The notes beneath the pieces are model-generated. The model searched no databases. It saw only the letters and a list, made by a program, of their open reading frames with translations, and was not told where the DNA came from. Below, piece by piece: positions 33,301 to 43,517 of a stretch of DNA of 64,000 nucleotides. This DNA is from Zizania palustris. Lineage: Eukaryota > Streptophyta > Magnoliopsida > Poales > Poaceae. The stretch spans positions 41,539,712 to 41,603,711 of the forward strand of contig JAAALK010000286.1 of assembly GCA_019279435.1 (NCBI GenBank), given 5' to 3'. The first letter of the stretch is position 1. Every line of letters starts with the position of its first letter. Both the position numbers and the translations under genes were made by a program.

Positions 33301-36300
33301 TATTGGCCGCCTCGGACTGCCCATCCGACTGCGGGTGGAAAGCAGTCGTCATATGTAATTTGGTGCCCACCAAGCGCATGAGCTCGCGCCAGAATGTCGA
33401 CGTGAAGACCGGGTCGCGATCGAACACGATGGACTGTGGCACGCCGTGGAGACGGACGATGTCGGCAAAGAATGCTTGGGCAACGGACTTGGCGGAGTAC
33501 GGGTGAGCGAGTGGGATGAAGTGGGCATATTTGCTGAATCGGTCGATCACGGTGAGGATGACCGACTTGCCCCGTACGCGAGGAAACGCCTCGATGAAGT
33601 CGATGGCGACGTCCGTCCACACTCCCTGTGGCACCGGTAGAGGAAGAAGACCGGTCGGCTGCAAGTGCTCCGATTTGTATCGCTGGCACGTGACACACCC
33701 GCAGACAAAGTCTTGTACCTCCTATTTCATGTTAGGAAAATGAAAATCGCGTCGGAGTCGGTGGAGAGTGCGTTGTACCCCTTCATGGCCTTCGTCATGC
33801 ACAGCTCGGAGAACCTCGTGCAGGACGGGGGACGCCGGCGCGATGTAGAGGCGGCCCGCGTACTGCACCATGCCTTCGACCATCGTCCAAGGAGCCCCAC
33901 GGGAGCCCGCGCGTACCTCGGCGTGGATGGCGGTGAGTGTCGGGTCAGTGAGTTGTACTTGCCAAAGCTATGCAATGAAGTCGAAGCGCGGCCCGGACAG
34001 GACTAAGACAGTCCCTTCCTCTGGAGTGTCGTGGAAGGAGAGAGCGTCGGCCACGACGTTCGCCGCCCCGGCCTTATACTCGACGATGAAGTCGAAGCCC
34101 AGAAGCTTGCCCACCCAATGATGCTGGGGGATTGTCGCGAGGCACTGATCAAGTAGGTACTTCAAGCTGTAGTGGTCGGTCCTGATGAGGAAGCGACGCC
34201 CCCAGAGGTATGGCCGCCAATGCCGGACCGCTTGCACTAGTCCGATGAGCTCGCGCTCATAGGCGGCGAGGGCGCGGTGATGGGGCGCTATCAGCCTGCT
34301 GAAGAAAGCCACCAGATAGCCATCCTGGAAGAGGACGGCGCCGAAGCCGTGTGACGAAGCGTCACATTCGACGACGAATGGCTTGGTGAAGTCTTGCATG
34401 GCGAGGGTCGGAGCGGAGGAGACGGCCGTCTTGAGGGCGTCGAAGGCCGCCGCTGCCCCGTCGGACCACTGGAAACCATCTTTCTTGAGGAGGGCAGTCA
34501 GGGGGGCGGCGATGGTCCCGTAATTCAGGACGAACTTACGATAGTACCCTGCCAAGCCGAGGAAACCGTGGACCGCCAGAGCCGAGCGGGGAGTCGGCCA
34601 CTCATGGATGGCCCGCACATTGGCCGGGTCCATGGCGACGCCCGCCTCGGATATGACGTGGTCGAGGTACGCGACCGAGGCTATGCCGAAGGCACACTTG
34701 GAGCGCTTGACGAAGAGTTGTTGGCACCGAAGCTCGGAGAAGACCGCACGGAGGTGTCGCAGATGGTCGTCCCATGTCTTGTTGTAGATTAAAATGTCAT
34801 CAAAGAAGACGAGGACAAACCGGCGGAGGAACGGTCGGAGAACATCGTTCATGAGCACCTGGAATGTGGCCGACGCGTTGCAGAGGCCGAACACCATCAC
34901 CAGGAACTCGTACAAGCCATCATGCGTGTGGAACGCGGTCTTGTGCACATCTTCGGGCCGCATCCGCACTTGATGGTACCCCGACCGTAAGTCGAGCTTG
35001 GTGAAGAAGCGCGCGCCGTGGAGCTCGTCGAGGAGCTCGTCGACCACCGGAATGGGGAAGGCATCCTTGACGGTTAGTGCATTCAAGGCGCGGTAATCCA
35101 CGCAGAAGCGCCATGACCCGTCCGTTTTCTTCACGAGGAGGACTGGTGAAGAGAACGGTGAGTCGCTGCGGCGGACGATGCCCTGCTCGATCATGGCGAC
35201 ACACTGCCGCTCTAGTTCGTTCTTGTGGGCGACCGGGTACCTGTACGGGTGCACTGCCACCGGGGATGCGTCGGGCTTGAGGATGATGCGGTGGTCGTGG
35301 CCTCGGGCTGGCGGAAGGCCTCTTGGCTCCGCGAAGACGTCGACGAAGGTACCCAGCAGCCCGTCGAGGACATCTACGGCTTCTGCGATGGTTGTATGAA
35401 GACGCGGCGCGGTCGGCGATGGCACACCTTGCCAGCAGACGGTGCGGCCTCCGTGCTAGAAGGACATGCACTGGTGAGAGAGGTCCCAGACGATGGGCCC
35501 CCTTGCGCCGAGCCACTTGGTGCCGAGGACGACGTCATATCCTGCAAGCGGCATGACGAAGAGGTCTGCTAGGAACGGGTCACCAGCGATAAGGAGGGGC
35601 GCGTCATGGATGACGCCCTCGCAGGTGATCCGTTCGCCATTGGCAACCATGGTCGTAAGACGGGGTCGGCGTCGTAGTGGTAAGCCGGTGCGCCGCGCCG
35701 CCTCCTCCGAGATGAAGTTGTGCGTGCTTCCCGAATCGAGTAGCGCGACGAGGGACGTGGCCCCAAGCATTACCGCAATCGGCATGGTACTCGCCGTGGG
35801 CACCCCGGCCAAGGCCTGCAGCAAGAAGCAGGGTGCCTCGGCGTCAGCCCTAGCGGTGGTGTCTTCGGTGTCGTCGATCTCTACTCCGTCGACGAAGAAG
35901 ATGCGCTTGCAGAATCTGTTGTGGCCACGAGTGTATTTTTCGTTACAGTTAAAACAGAGCCCCAGACGCCGTCGCTCCGTCTGTTCCTCCGGAGTTAGCC
36001 TTTTCTGGTTGCCCGAGCCGTTGGAACGCCCACTAGGGGTGCCGGGAGCGCGAGCTGTTGTGGAGGCGCGGCGATCGCTGGCCGTGGCGCTGGCGGAGGG
36101 AGAAGACCTCGCGAGGTTGGCCGCGTTGGAGTCGGGGCCGGCCGGTCGATCTCCATCATCTCGACCTGGCGGGCGAGGCTCATTGCAGCCGCGAGCGTCT
36201 CCGGGTTGTGGATGCGGACCGCGTGGCTCAACGACGGAAGTAGCCCGCCTATGTACAGCTGGACGCGCTGGGTCTCCTCAAGGCAACCTGCGTGAGGAAG

Positions 36301-39300
36301 AAGAGCCTGGAAGCGGTTTGAGTACTCTTCCACGGACCCCGTGCGCCGGCACTCGATGAGCTCAAACAGCGGTGCCGAGTGGAGGGGCGGCCCGAACCGC
36401 AAGTTGAGGAGGTCCTTGAAGCGGTTCCAGCGCGGCGTTCCCTCATCCTCCTGCAACTGGATGTACCATAGCTAGGCCACATCCTCGAGGTTGTAGGAGG
36501 CCATCCATACCTTTTCTTCTGCCATGGTTCGTTGTTGATGGAAGTAGGACTCGCAACGGTTGATGAAGATGAGCGGGTCAGACTTGCCATCATAGTGTGG
36601 GAAGTCCATCTTCTGGAACCTCGGCGGACGATCGTTGTGGTGCTCGCCAGTTTGTTGGCGATGGCCGGCGGGGGACGACTGGTCGGTGGACAGGGCTTGG
36701 ATTGCCCTGGAACTGGCCTCGGCGGTGGCTTGGAGCGCCTGGACGGCCTTGGCGAGGTTGTCGATGGTGGCGCGGAGGTCGTCACCCATGGCTGGAGCGA
36801 CACAAGGCGTGGTGATGCTCGGTGCTGTAGAGGCAGGACAAGAAGGCGAGGATCGCCGGGATCGTGATACCAAGTTGTCAAGGGCGTTAAACCCCTGACT
36901 GGCCGGACCTCGGCTACGTAGCTCGTAGCCGCTGTCCGTCTTCTCCGGTGAGGTTAAACCCCTCAACCGCAGGCTTTAGAGAGAGTGGGAGATAGAAGAT
37001 ATTCTTATTGCTTCGCTCTTCCAGGACTGCTTACATGCTTAAATAGCCAACAGCCCCCCTAATGCAAGGAAAGAGCTGCTAACTAGGAAAGGACTATAGA
37101 TAGAAGGCTATCCCTGATTATGTGGCTATCAGCCCACTTATTTAGGAACTAACTAAAGGAAAGCACAGCTAATTAGGAAGGGATTAAAACAGCAAGCTAT
37201 CTAGTTTCCATCTCAAGCACTTGCCCTGATTTCCTCCTATGCGCCAGCCGTGTGCGACGCACATCGCGCGCCCGGTGCCGTCTAGTGTATGTCTGGCCGT
37301 AACGCCTGGACATGACATAATAGGGCAGAGAATTCCATGTTTAACAGGATAATCAAAGGATGGTCAGATTGTATATTTGGTTGTGCTGCTAATAAGTGAG
37401 CTGATGAGGGCAATGACCTGCTGGAAGAGAACCAGCCCCCCTCCTATGATGAAGGCCTTCAAGCTAGCTCCCTGAAATATTTCCCAAATGTTCCCTTCAG
37501 ATACTTGCTCTGCATAAGCAGCCTTAATAGAGGCAAGGGTATCATCAATTTCATCTGCCAAGACCCTATCACTTCTTGATTGGCCCCTCAGTGATCTCAG
37601 TGCCTGGATTGCCTTTTTTTTGTTATCTTCCACAGACCCCTTTCCTTGGACTGCCCTGAGAAGAAGCCATCTCGGTGAAGACGGTAAAGTCCACATAGCA
37701 ACAGCCATTATTGCTGCCAGCGGAGCACTAAAACCAAACATGTAACGCCATCCTCCTACTACATCAATCTCAAGACTCCCTACAAGGTATCCAAACTGCA
37801 AAATATTGTATTATTAGTCAACAGGATCAAATGGCCAATGGGTACACTGAAAAGTATACATTTGAAAGGAGATAGCTACCAGTATTCCTAGTACAATAAA
37901 CAGCTCCTTTAAAGATATCAATGTTCCACGAATTTGTGACGGAGAAGTCTCTGCAATATAAAGAGGGGCACCGTGCATTGCCTGGCACAGAGCAACATGG
38001 TGTGTCAGTGATGTTATCATAACCCTGCGATGTAATAAAAAAGGACCCAACAATGGTTTATTATCTTATCCAAACCTTAATCTGAATATGTTCTTTTCAT
38101 TTCTGATCCTCCTTATTACTAAGAACTTTTTTTAACAAAGCATTGGCACTAAGACATGCATGGATGCTTTTTAGTTGGCAGAAAACAAGTTAATGCAGAC
38201 ATTAGAGCCATAACACTGAGTGCCAGCAATGTCCAAAGCCCATATACAAAATAAAAGACCTTACCCGACATGATGGTTTTTAACTAAGTTCATTTTGCTA
38301 TGCATGCATGATAATTACACTACAAGGATTGAAAACATTGTCAAGCCTTGAAGGATCAAACATGTTCATGATTTCTTTCTACCTGTTTTATAATTAATTC
38401 CAACAAAACATGGTTATCAAGTTAGATTGGTACCAAAGTAACGTTGTCACGTCAAAATTGGTGATACAGCTAATAAGAGATATCAGACTTCACAGGGAAA
38501 TTAATAGCAGAATTTCTTCAGAATGTTGATTGCCTACTCCAATTCTGATTCCTGTTCATGAAGGACAAGTCATTCACATTCGAGTGTACAGAGTATGTGG
38601 TCCACTTCCCACTTTCAATGTATTATTCAGCTCAAATGGATATATAACTATTGATCACCAGAAATTCATCTACACATATTTATATTTATATTTTTTTGGC
38701 AATGCTGGTATTGTATACTTGGGAGAAAAAGGTTATCTTGCAGCTACTCACCAAACCAATACCGATGCCATAGAGAAGACGACCTATGATCAGAACTACA
38801 AAATTAGGTGCAAATCCAGTGACCAAAGCACCAAAAATATATAATGATGCGGCTGTGAGCAGTTCCACTCTTCTTCCTGAACCAAGATGGTAGTAATAAA
38901 GTGGCAGTTAATCGCCTTGTTAAGGAGTATACAGAAAGTAAAATTGAAGAACAGTTTTTTTTCAAATACCTAGAAAATCAGCAATGCGGTATGCAATAAT
39001 CGAGCCGCCAAGAGCACCATAAAGTGAACCACTCACCTAAATTGAATGACAGAAAATATCATTAAAAACACCAGTTTTCTTGGTTGGGAAAAAACAAAAT
39101 TTGGGTAAGCATTGAAATATCTAGAAAAGTTACCACAAGCCCTAGCTGTATAGATGATAGGCTGAACCAAGTTGTTCCACTGAGTTCAGCAGACTGAGGA
39201 GGAATAAACACCATTAGAGTTAATCCGTGAATCACAACTACAACAAATTGCAAAGCAACCAGAATAGGGAATAACTAACTTGCAAAGATATGGATGCCCC

Positions 39301-40426
39301 AGACGTTGCACCAATATCATAACCGAAAAGCAGGCCTCCCAAAGCAGGGAACAAGAACCTAGGTTCCGAACATTGATCCACAAGTCCGTAAAAAACCTTA
39401 TATACTTTGCGGTTTCCACTTTATACATTTAGTTTTGGATCCATATTCCAGGTATAATTGATATGATAAGCACCTACAAATTTACAGACCTAACATTCCT
39501 GAATTATGACACGTGATTTAACTGATTTAAGCACATGAATCCAGGCAAGAGATGAGAATGGTGAATCTTATGGTATCTGACTTACAAATTTACAATGCAT
39601 AATAAGGCCCATAGTACATCGCTGATTTGGCATGGTTGTCTCATCAACACGATGGAGCAAGCAAAATGTACTAAACAGCATAGTCTCAACTCCTTGAATT
39701 GGGAAGTAGATTCTATTAAGCTGGAACAGAATCAGAAGGGTCCCAAGTAGAAATGCATTCCCCCATGCCCTATAACTGATGGCAACGTATCCTATGCTCA
39801 AAGAGGTATGGTGCTTAAATGCACACATTAAATCTGGGCCAAAGATTTTTCATCCAACGGTGTCCAGCTATTTGCGTTTACACTCTCCCACCCCCTCTTA
39901 TCCAAAGATTTTTTTTTGCACTGAAAAAGAGGGGGTGGGAGGGTGTAAACGCAAATAGCTGGACACCGTTGGATGAAAGATCTTTGGCCCAGATTTAATG
40001 TGTGCATTTTAGAACCATACCTCTTTGAGCATAGGATACGTTGCCATAACTGATTGTCCCCAAATGTCAGTAACCGATAGATGGTCAAGTGGATGGAGCG
40101 AGGAGCTATCTTACGGGAGGATGACGGACGCCCACGAGAATTCCTCCGCGGCCGCGCAATCTCCGGCGTCGCCGCTGGAGGGCAACTCACCGCCCTGCGC
40201 TTGTGTCCGCACCTGCACATCCACCTCCATCTCGTCAAAACCAGCACCAGTACCAGCACCTGACTTAGAATAGAAGGAGCGACGACGGCTGTGCAGACGA
40301 CTAGGGTCGAGCTTCCCGTACGCGATACGTTGGGTGGGGGGCTTGGGAGGAAGCCGCCGCGGCGGCGAAGCCGGTGGTACGGAGGAGCGGTTCGGCGGCC
40401 TGCGATGACACGTGGAAGGCGTCCAT
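30319..40426 (-). CDS. pSuT: Plastidic sugar transporter, MFS sugar porter family (13 exons)
   Basis: Exons: 40426-40115, 39358-39280, 39193-39134, 39036-38970, 38876-38752, 37981-37880, 37795-37418, 31782-31735, 31594-31532, 31406-31326, 31094-30996, 30923-30786 and 30453-30319, all with GT-AG introns. Phases agree, giving about 561 residues. Sugar-porter signatures are visible in order: GGLLFGYDIGATSGA, DFLGRR, LPSSPRWLLL, FQQITGQP, DDIGRRP, EIFPLRTRGRG and the C-terminal VPETKGLTLEEIESKILK. This exon pattern and the FSWASVILP-FLFPALGG junction match plant chloroplast D-xylose-proton-symporter-like 3 (Arabidopsis At5g59250, pSuT, reported to move sucrose across the inner envelope). Exon 1 is rich in Ala, Arg, Ser and Pro, as a transit peptide would be. 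Odd points: the ATG at 40424-40426 (strong GCGGCGATGG context) is one base out of frame with downstream exon 1 and meets TAG at 40301-40303. The only in-frame ATG is at 40228-40230, which would drop the transit peptide. Intron 7 carries a Reina element and intron 1 a hairpin MITE. Substrate is inferred from homology. Confidence 0.88.
32018..32555 (-). repeat. 3' LTR of the Reina-like element, with a 35-bp triplication
   Basis: This 538-bp LTR carries three tandem 35-bp units (32317-32351, 32352-32386, 32387-32421; core GCTAATTAGGAAGGGATTAA). The partner LTR has one. It also has a short extra GCGTGCTGCTGCGCGACG-type segment near 32480. Confidence 0.9.
32531..32953 (-). pseudogene. Reina pol: integrase tail with chromodomain
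   Basis: It reads the gypsy GPYCITEMINEVAVRLALP block, then HDVFHMGLLKKFHG, and ends with VLVQWRGQSATSATWEDV, the core of a chromodomain that in chromoviruses binds modified histones and guides insertion. A TAG at 32954-32956 (CAG-to-TAG type) cuts it from the integrase core. Confidence 0.8.
32957..33967 (-). pseudogene. Reina pol: integrase core
   Basis: The zinc-binding CxxC end (CVTCQRYKSEH) near 33690 precedes the catalytic core. D lies in TDVAIDFIEAFP, D in IVFDRDPVFTS and E in SDGQSEAANRV. The GDWVLLRLR block follows. TAG codons at 33968-33970 and 33722-33724 interrupt the connection to RNase H and the start of the domain. Confidence 0.85.
33968..35425 (-). pseudogene. Reina pol: reverse transcriptase and RNase H
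   Basis: The 485-codon open stretch contains the RT blocks VDYRALNALTVKDAFPIP, LDLRSGYHQVRM and FGLCNASATFQ. The catalytic FFDDILIY (variant of YVDD-type boxes) lies near residue 215. The LGLAGYYRKFV thumb and RNase H with VECDASSHGFGAVLFQ and IRTDHYSLKYL follow. These domains copy the element RNA and degrade the template. The domain is intact but isolated by TAG codons at both ends. Confidence 0.9.
35456..36050 (-). pseudogene. Reina gag tail and protease
   Basis: A zinc knuckle of the form LCFNCNEKYTRGHNRFC lies near 35930. It is followed by the protease with LLDSGSTHNFI (DSG active site present) and a VVLGTKWL block. A frameshift near 36045 separates it from upstream gag, and TAG at 35456-35458 separates it from RT. 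Confidence 0.8.
36050..36875 (-). pseudogene. Reina gag
   Basis: The likely start is the Met of MGDDLRATIDNLAKAVQAL near 36790. A MDFPHYDGKSDPLIFINRCE block follows, then, after TAG at 36472-36474, LWYIQLQEDEG and the FGPPLHSAPLFELIECRR capsid region. The frame is otherwise continuous to about 36050. Confidence 0.8.
36876..37317 (-). repeat. 5' LTR of the Reina-like element
   Basis: This 442-bp LTR has a single copy of the 35-bp unit. The minus-strand sequence directly inside it reads ACTTGGTATCACGATCCC, a tRNA-Met-like primer site with differences from the common form. Confidence 0.9.
39781..40045. mobile_element. Hairpin MITE (Mutator-like) in intron 1, 9-bp duplication ATAACTGAT
   Basis: The two ~120-bp arms are nearly perfect inverted copies (GGCAACGTATCCTATGC ... 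GCATAGGATACGTTGCC), separated by a short T-rich loop near 39905. ATAACTGAT occurs on both sides (39772-39780, 40046-40054), the 9-bp length typical of Mutator-type elements. There is no coding content. Transcription through intron 1 would give a long double-stranded stem. Confidence 0.92.
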
Positions 40427-41028
40427 CGCCGCCGCGGAGCGACCGTGAGGTGTGAAGCCACGGGGGAAGCGTCGGCGGGTAGTGGCCGCAGCTGCACGGA
40501 GAGCAACGCTCCTGAGGTCAAACGGGGTTTCTATTGGGTTCTAAAAAATAGAGGCAATCTCAAATACATATGTATAACGGGGTTTTTATTGGGTTATAAA
40601 AAGTAGAGGCAATCTCAAATACAAATGTATAACGCGTGAAGAAATGATAGAAATTGAAAATACGAGCTTTATTTGAGAGTTATTGTTAAAGTGAAACTCA
40701 GAAAATATGTTTCTTAAAAATAGGGACAACCCTCAAATCAAAAGTATAGACTCGGATTTAAGGGCTACTGCTGGACTTTGCTCTAATAGGAGGTCCGACA
40801 ACTCTTTCATTTCTCGTTTGACCCCTCTATTTAGGATCCATTCGGTAGAGGTGCAGATCTTGAAATCCATATTAAAATTGGAGTGAAGTATTTGAAGCTA
40901 GCTAAACCTTTCTCTACCACTCCAGTTCATTTTTCTAGAGTGCTCTTAGTGAGATCTACTCTTTAGAAAAAGTGTTTGGCTCGACTCAAACTCCACATGA
41001 AAAAAGTTGGAGCTAGGGATGGATATGG
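40427..41028 (-). promoter_or_regulatory. Upstream region of the sugar transporter gene
   Basis: About 600 bp separate the ATG from the next element remnant. It holds a 55-bp tandem duplication and an AT-rich stretch with TTATAACCC near 40590 (minus strand) that might serve as a TATA region. 40840-41025 resembles decayed MITE sequence. Promoter function is inferred from position only. Confidence 0.35.
40521..40630. repeat. 55-bp direct tandem duplication
   Basis: 40521-40575 and 40576-40630 are adjacent copies starting AACGGGGTTT and ending ATGTAT, with a handful of differences. It lies just upstream of the transporter start. Confidence 0.85.
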
Positions 41029-41084
41029 ATGATAAAATATATGAATTGTTCGTATTTGTGGATATTTGTGTTGATATTAAAATG
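41029..41084. mobile_element. hAT-like terminus, cut by gypsy element E
   Basis: TAGGGATGGATATGGATGATAA resembles the terminus of the repeat at 58494 and is followed by similar ATTCGTATTTG words. It is broken at AAATG by element E; the rest would lie beyond the window. Confidence 0.4.
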
Positions 41085-42193
41085 TGTCAAACACATTGAC
41101 GTCGATCCGACGATAAAAAAGTGTGCTCATACTTAGGAGTAAACCCCTAAGCGTAACACAACGCCGACGTCGCGTTCCGACGACCCTTAAACGGTAGTAA
41201 GGGAATAACGGAGTCGCCAGACAATTAAACAATATAAAAATATTATTTAATTAACCAAAGTGTAGGGATGAATTAAATTAAACCGGCCAAGCAGTTGATT
41301 TAAACCTGATAGAACAGGATCAGTCAGACCGGCCTAGAAGGGTCGGTCAGACCATCGAGTGCTGGCATGACCCGGTCAGACCGAACGTCCACTATTGGTC
41401 AGACCGAACAGGCTAACGGTGGCTAATTCACACTTGCCGGCACGGGGATGACAGATCCGGCACACGTAGATCAGACCGACAGGTACCCAAGGAGTTGTCA
41501 CTTCGTGTTACCAGCTTACTTGATGACGAATCTGGCACACGTCGGTCAGACCGACAATGCCAGATCAGAACACTAGTAGTCTCCAGCGACCGTCTCGTCG
41601 TGGACAAATTGTGACAAGAGTTATTGGCGAAGATGTGAAGGATAAAACACTACAAAAAACACCAAGAAACCAAAGGCAATTCGGCCAAGAGACCGAATCA
41701 CCGGTAAAAACCAATAAAATGGTAAAAATCCGTTACGTGGATGAAACGGACGATTTACGAGTGAATCGACAAGGACTTACTGTAATTACGACGCGGCGGA
41801 CGGAGGACTTAAAGGGCAAACCCACGAAGATGGACGTGCTTAATTGAATCTAGGGCAAGAAAGTAAATTAAATGCAAAGGTACGATTCAAAGAGATAATA
41901 GATTGGATCTATTAGGGTTTTGGGGGGTTCTCCTTGAACCGGCCTTGCCTCTATTTATAGAGGTTGGGCATGACGTCTTGGGGCTCTAATTTGAGTTGGA
42001 CATGGGTCCAAGTCATTAAAAATCAATTAGGGATAAAAACACCCCAGTAACACCTAATTGGACTTAGACATAGATTAGGATGGTCTGACCAGACCTATGG
42101 CTAGTCTGACCGAAGTGGGCCGGTCAGACGGGTAGTACATGGCCGGTCAGACCGACCTGTGCCAGGACTTAGCATATTTTCGGCTAAATTACC
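41085..42193 (-). repeat. 3' LTR of element E, main part
   Basis: The LTR end reads TGTTTGACA on the minus strand. A TATA-type CTATAAATAG lies near 41958, and ten or so dispersed copies of GGTCAGACC-type words occur at 41320-41560 and 42080-42160. It continues at 52418-52476 beyond element F. Confidence 0.8.
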
Positions 42194-43478
42194 TATTGAT
42201 AGCAAAAAATGGAATTAATGGCTGAGATTGTCAAAATATCAATTTTGGTGATTTGGGCCAAAAATACACATGTCCAAGATCAGGCCGAAGCCCTACAGGG
42301 CCGAAGGTCCATTGGGCTGTGGGCTCCAAAAGCCTCTGGTCAGCCCACGGCCTTCGGTTAGGAAGCCTTCGGAGGCCCATGCCACCGAAGCATCGGCCCG
42401 AGGAGCAGGCCTCGACGGGCCTGGCCGAAGCCCACTTCGGCAGAGATAGAGTTGGATGCGATTCCGGCTAAGTTTTTATCTCCATCCAAGCTGAATTATA
42501 GTAGATTAGATTTGAAGTTTGGCCCCTATATATAGAGAGGCTAGGCCAGCTTAGAGCCCCCCCAACACAAATCAAACTCAAAGCCCTAGCTTTGATCGCA
42601 TTTATTTACCTTTACTTTTCTGTACCTCTTCGTGGGTTTGCCTGGAAGCCCTCCGCCAGCCACTTCGGAACAGTGGTAATCCTTGTTACTTCGCTTGTAA
42701 AGTATTCGTTAATCTACGTAATAGATTGCTATCGCCTTGTTACTTCGCTTGTGAAGTATCCGCTAATCTGCGTAACAGATTGCTACCTTCGCTACTAGTG
42801 CAACACTTAGCAGAATTCGGTCCTCAGACCGAATTGGTACTTCGAATCCCCTCTGTTGCAGGTTTCTAAGTTCGGAGCTACTTTGTCGGAGGCATCCGGA
42901 GCTGAGAGATCGGTTTCAGAGGTTGCTGGAACACCCTTCAGCGAGACTACGGGATTCGCCTACACGCTTCGCTCGCACACTTCATCACGATAGGCTTCGC
43001 CACGCTCAAACTTCTCTCTGGACGAAGTCACGCCCGCGCGCGGCGTTTGGGTCATTATTTTGTACTTCGTTGTATTAGACTTCGCGCCGAACCCCGCCGT
43101 TAGGAGGTGATTGTCACGTCCGAATCCGTTCGGAGTTCATCTTCGACCAGGACTAGTCCGAACGCCGAAGGCATCTTTCGGCGCGATACTTCGCATCAGA
43201 CGCCGAAGGTATACTTCGGCGACCCCCTTCGCATCACACTCCGAAGCAGACAGGCTCCGACCGGTTTGCTGATTTATTCTGTTTAAATATATTTCTTTCG
43301 GGTAATTGGATTATTTTGTGTGATCTGATTGCCTAGCGACTCCACCCCCCTTATCACGACTAAGGGTAGTCGGAACACAACGTCGATGCTGCGTCACGCT
43401 TAGGCTTGTCCCTAAGTATACGCAAACTTTTGGACCGTCGAACTGACCCAAGTGTGGGGGCACGTTTTTGTGTTAACA
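42194..43478 (+). repeat. 5' LTR of element F
   Basis: This 1285-bp LTR has its first bases TA instead of TG. A TATA-type CCTATATATAGAG lies near 42528. CCGAAG / CTTCGG words are abundant at 42280-42440 and 42830-43260. Confidence 0.92.
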
Positions 43479-43485
43479 CACTTTT

Positions 43486-43503
43486 TGGTGACTCCGCTGG
43501 GGA
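43486..43503 (+). other. Primer binding site of element F
   Basis: TGGTGACTCCGCTGGGGA lies a few bases inside the 5' LTR. The TGGCGACTCCGCTGGGGA form is known from Ogre/Tat elements, where it pairs with tRNA-Arg; the match here is by resemblance. Confidence 0.7.
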
Positions 43504-43517
43504 GAAGCTACGCCAAC

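Larger units (their letters stand above)
32018..37317 (-). mobile_element. Reina-like Ty3/gypsy chromovirus in intron 7, TAATA duplication
   Basis: The 5300-bp element has LTRs starting TGTCAAGGGCG and ending CTGGACATGACA, flanked by TAATA at 32013-32017 and 37318-37322. Minus-strand order is gag, protease, RT, RNase H, integrase, chromodomain-like tail. Its small size, short LTRs and C-terminal chromodomain fit the Reina lineage. It points the same way as the host gene. The LTRs differ at about six single positions outside an internal repeat expansion, so it is the youngest datable insertion here. Even so, five in-frame TAG codons and a gag frameshift break it. Confidence 0.92.

Noticed and set aside
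39568..39828. Minus-strand frame of 86 codons in intron 1, and others in introns of the transporter
   Set aside because: They lie between confirmed exons, show no family features, and are not needed to explain the protein.
40427..40521. Extension of transporter exon 1 upstream to 40521
   Set aside because: The frame there begins with TTG, not ATG, and an in-frame TAG lies just upstream. The ATG at 40426 has better context and gives the family length, despite the one-base phase problem.
41320..41560. CRISPR-like array of short repeats
   Set aside because: The repeats are 10-11 bp, occur in both orientations with irregular spacing, and sit in a plant LTR; no cas genes exist here.
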